In this document: positions 61,781 through 64,000 of the stretch, piece by piece | Position numbering within the stretch: position 1 is the stretch's first letter | Layout: each line of letters starts with the position of its first letter | DNA from: Planktothrix rubescens CCAP 1459/22 | GTDB lineage: Bacteria > Cyanobacteriota > Cyanobacteriia > Cyanobacteriales > Microcoleaceae | Assembly: GCA_904830895.1 (NCBI GenBank) | Contig: LR882958.1 | Location: 2,102,001 to 2,166,000, forward strand | Length of the DNA: 64,000 bases | Direction: 5' to 3' | Notes under the pieces: generated by a model | Database searches by the model: none | What the model saw: the letters and a program-made list of their open reading frames with translations, nothing else | What the model was told of the DNA's origin: nothing | Program-made: the position numbers and the translations under genes

Positions 61781-63373
61781 ATGGCTATTGGCTATCTCGC
61801 CCTGGTTCTCCATGCCCATCTTCCCTTTGTTCGCCACCCTGAAAGTGACTATGTATTAGAGGAAGAATGGCTATTTGAAGCAATTACCGAAACCTACATC
61901 CCTCTAATCAAAATGTTTGAAGGGTTAAAGCGGGATGGGATTGATTTCAAAATCACCATGAGTTTGACTCCACCCCTGGTGTCGATGTTGCGAGACCCTC
62001 TGCTCCAAGAACGATATGATCAACACCTGAGTTTACTCCAAGAGTTAACTGAACAGGAAATTGATCGCTATCAAAAAACCCCTCATCTTCGTTACCTCGC
62101 CGAACATTATGCCGAAGAATGGCAGGAAGCCCGTAAACTTTGGGAACGCTATCAAGGCGATTTAGTCACGGCTTTTAAACAATTTCAAGATACCAATAAT
62201 TTAGAAATTATCACCTGCGGTGCGACTCATGGCTATTTACCGCTAATGAAGATGTATCCCCAAGCAGTTTGGGGACAAATTGAAGTCGCCTGTCAACACT
62301 ATGAAGAAACCTTTGGCCGTCGCCCTCGGGGGATTTGGTTGCCCGAATGTGCCTACTATAATGGCTTAGAACGAATGTTAGCGGATGCAGGAATTCGGTA
62401 TTTTCTCACCGATGGTCATGGGATTCTCTACGCCCGTCCCCGTCCCCGTTTTGGCACCTATTCCCCTGTTTATACGGAATCTGGTGTGGCTGTATTTGCC
62501 AGGGATAACGAATCTTCTCAGCAGGTCTGGTCTTCGGAAGTAGGTTATCCTGGGGCGGCGGAATACCGAGAATTTTATAAGGATTTGGGCTGGGAAGCCG
62601 AATATGAGTATATTAAGCCCTATATTATGCCTAATGGTCAGCGCAAAAATACCGGGATTAAGTATTACAAAATTACAGGTCGGGGTCTGGGACTGGGAGA
62701 GAAGGAACTTTATGACCCCTATTGGGCAAAAGCTAAAACTAGCGAACACGCGGCGGACTTCGTTATAAACCGCGAGCGCCAAGTGGAACATCTGCATGGA
62801 ATTATGCAGCGTCCCCCGATTATTATCTCTCCCTACGATGCCGAATTATTCGGACATTGGTGGTATGAAGGGCCTGCGTTTCTCGATCAATTATTCCGCA
62901 AAACCTGGGAAAATCAAAAGGTCTACGCCATGACCCATTTAGCCGATTATCTCCAAGCCTTTCCCACCCAACAGGTTTGTCATCCCGCCCAGTCCAGTTG
63001 GGGATATAAGGGATTCCATGAATATTGGCTCAATCATACCAATTCTTGGATTTATCCCCATCTCCACAAAGCCGCCGAAAGAATGATTAAAATGGCGGGT
63101 CGAGAACCTAGAGGCGACCTAGAATTACGGGCGCTTAATCAAGCCGCAAGAGAATTACTCCTAGCACAGTCTTCCGACTGGGCCTTTATCATGAGTTCGG
63201 GAACTATGACCCCCTACGCCGTGCGTCGTACCCGTTCCCACCTAATGCGGTTTAACAAAATATACGAAGATCTCAAAATTGGCAAGGTAGATTTAGATTG
63301 GCTGGAAAAGGTCGAAGCCATTGATAATATCTTCCCTAATATCGATTTTCGCGTCTATCGACCCTTGATGTAA
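61781..63373 (+). CDS. GH57 1,4-alpha-glucan branching enzyme-type protein
   Basis: This 530-residue glycoside hydrolase family 57 protein starts MAIGYLALVLHAHLPFVRHP with the HAHLPF motif. The catalytic nucleophile should be E189 (GIWLPECAYYNG) and the acid/base D353 (SPYDAELFGHWW). The C-terminal helical domain (SSWGYKGFHEYWLNHTNSWI, DWAFIMSSGTMTPYAVRRTR) matches the DUF1957 branching-enzyme group. It likely makes alpha-1,6 branches in glycogen. Monocistronic, ended by a strong hairpin at 63422-63469. Confidence 0.92.
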   Translation: MAIGYLALVLHAHLPFVRHPESDYVLEEEWLFEAITETYIPLIKMFEGLKRDGIDFKITMSLTPPLVSMLRDPLLQERYDQHLSLLQELTEQEIDRYQKTPHLRYLAEHYAEEWQEARKLWERYQGDLVTAFKQFQDTNNLEIITCGATHGYLPLMKMYPQAVWGQIEVACQHYEETFGRRPRGIWLPECAYYNGLERMLADAGIRYFLTDGHGILYARPRPRFGTYSPVYTESGVAVFARDNESSQQVWSSEVGYPGAAEYREFYKDLGWEAEYEYIKPYIMPNGQRKNTGIKYYKITGRGLGLGEKELYDPYWAKAKTSEHAADFVINRERQVEHLHGIMQRPPIIISPYDAELFGHWWYEGPAFLDQLFRKTWENQKVYAMTHLADYLQAFPTQQVCHPAQSSWGYKGFHEYWLNHTNSWIYPHLHKAAERMIKMAGREPRGDLELRALNQAARELLLAQSSDWAFIMSSGTMTPYAVRRTRSHLMRFNKIYEDLKIGKVDLDWLEKVEAIDNIFPNIDFRVYRPLM

Positions 63374-63396
63374 TGGGTTATAGGTAATATTCGTAG

Positions 63397-63414
63397 TAAG
63401 CCCTTCAGGGCTTA
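63397..63414. repeat. palindrome TAAGCCCTTCAGGGCTTA
   Basis: This is a perfect 18-bp palindrome (63397-63414) just past the branching-enzyme gene. Inverted equivalents (AAGCCCTGAAGGGCTTA) occur at 63491-63507 and 63561-63577. Confidence 0.85.
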
Positions 63415-63421
63415 ATCCCCT

Positions 63422-63469
63422 AAACCTAACACTAATAAATTTAATCTCTTGATTATTAGTGTTAGGTTT
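63422..63469 (+). terminator. strong hairpin downstream of the GH57 gene
   Basis: AAACCTAACACTAATAA (63422-63438) and TTATTAGTGTTAGGTTT (63453-63469) are a perfect 17-bp stem with a 14-nt loop. It lies about 50 bp after the stop codon and is followed by TTGCT, so it is a plausible transcript end. Confidence 0.65.
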
Positions 63470-63595
63470 TGCTGCTAGTTCTGGGGAATGAAGCCCTGAA
63501 GGGCTTACTACGTTTATGAGTGTTATTGGTGTTAGGTTTTGCTAATAGTTCTGGGGAATAAAGCCCTGAAGGGCTTACTACGTTTATGACGGAAT
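63456..63595. repeat. two tandem 70-bp repeats with internal palindromes
   Basis: A unit containing TTAGGTTTTGCT, CTGGGGAAT and the palindrome AAGCCCTGAAGGGCTTA plus TACGTTTATGA occurs twice in direct orientation with a 70-bp offset. It shares its left part with the hairpin arm at 63453-63469. The stretch 63470-63728 holds no gene. Confidence 0.8.
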
Positions 63596-63728
63596 TCTAA
63601 GAAAAATGTAAAGATTTGTTAACTTAGAGCGTTTTGTAAAGTAGACTACAGAATGTTCTGGTATATTAGAAATTGAAGACCAAAACAGCCTTTTATTTTC
63701 TAGGCTATTCATTCAGGAGAACAAACTC

Positions 63729-63920
63729 ATGGGTACTCAAGAACAAGCTCGCGCTTTAATGATGCGTCATCACCACACCATCAAAAATCGTCAACAGTCC
63801 TTACTCAACCGGATTTCCGATCAAGTCGGTACCGAACCTGGTGAGCCAACCACGATTCAAGGCAAACTCAGAGCCCATTCTGCCAGCAGTTACGATCGCA
63901 GTAATGCCACAATGAGCTAG
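63729..63920 (+). CDS. small cyanobacterial protein (63 aa), function unknown
   Basis: The 63-residue frame MGTQEQARALMMRHHHTIKN is hydrophilic and basic, with a distinctive MRHHH cluster and a C-terminal KLRAHSASSYDRSNATMS. A very good SD (CAGGAGAACAAACTCATG) argues strongly that it is translated. I do not recognise the family. No neighbour within the window follows it. The rich histidine/glutamine composition and strong SD are features of abundant stress or photosynthesis-related small proteins, but that is only a guess. Confidence 0.6.
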   Translation: MGTQEQARALMMRHHHTIKNRQQSLLNRISDQVGTEPGEPTTIQGKLRAHSASSYDRSNATMS

Positions 63921-64000
63921 GAAGATTAATAATTGTAATCTTTCTTCATATTTTAGTTAAGCAAATTTTAGCTCAAAAAACCATTCAATTTTAAACAGAG

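Overview
The window is chromosomal DNA of a cyanobacterium, most likely a filamentous Oscillatoriales-type (Planktothrix-like) genome. The evidence is the divergent photosystem II pair psbN/psbH, the Ycf33 (DUF751) protein, cyanobacterial families (DUF3370, DUF3747, DUF3146, many Uma2/DUF820 nucleases, DUF29), frequent HIP1 octamers (GCGATCGC), AT-rich composition, heptameric short tandem repeats, and several families of small palindromic or MITE-like repeats. The genus is inference; no rRNA is present.

Layout. (1) 1-2.4 kb: 5' part of gatA, a heptamer repeat, an IS630-type transposase N-terminal ORF, a small hypothetical gene, and sodB with a clear terminator. (2) 2.4-7.15 kb: a rearranged zone. 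It holds a family-2 glycosyltransferase, a 5'-truncated 2-hydroxyacid dehydrogenase, a 3'-truncated SDR, a PIN/antitoxin-like pair, a decayed second PIN module, a Uma2 gene, a WcbI-like fragment, and two displaced pieces of the same glycosyltransferase gene in permuted order. (3) 7.15-27.5 kb: a large surface-glycan locus, nearly all on the minus strand. Read in transcription order it has an RTX calcium-binding protein, a 1.7-kilo-residue TPR-GT61 protein, a TPR-GT2 protein, a GT4 enzyme, two tandem sulfotransferases, a coiled-coil/beta-domain/sulfotransferase protein cut at its 3' end by an 87-bp MITE, a fourth sulfotransferase, a TPR protein, and a TPR-GT2-GT4 fusion. The simplest reading is synthesis of a sulfated glycan, possibly attached to a secreted RTX-type surface protein. 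(4) 27.6-28.6 kb: a mosaic IS remnant.

(5) 28.6-38.3 kb: argG, another GT2, an Abi/HEPN-like fragment, an orphan OmpR-type regulator next to a MarR-like remnant, a complete four-gene sugar ABC importer, ycf33 and a secreted PrxQ-like peroxiredoxin. (6) 38.5-42.3 kb: a cyclophilin-RTX fusion, an array of nine 63-bp hairpin repeats between convergent genes, a DUF3370 protein and tRNA-Asn. (7) 42.4-51.1 kb: a YacP/NYN ribonuclease, a 2OG-Fe(II) oxygenase, a dynamin-like GTPase, mnmG, a second membrane-associated GTPase and an orphan N4/N6 DNA methyltransferase. (8) 51.1-56.3 kb: duplicated Uma2 5' end around a DUF29 gene, YbjN, a lipoate ligase-like protein, ispH, another Uma2 gene abutting a MITE-like repeat, and DUF4926. 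(9) 56.3-64 kb: DUF3747, an MBL-fold hydrolase, aroC, psbN, psbH, tatA, pth, DUF3146, a histidine-kinase pseudogene, a GH57 branching enzyme, palindromic repeats and a small unrecognised gene.

The housekeeping part is ordinary. The most unusual material is the sulfotransferase/TPR-glycosyltransferase/RTX locus, its duplication-and-decay history including the precise MITE insertion, the nine-unit hairpin array, and the scrambled 2.4-7.1 kb zone.
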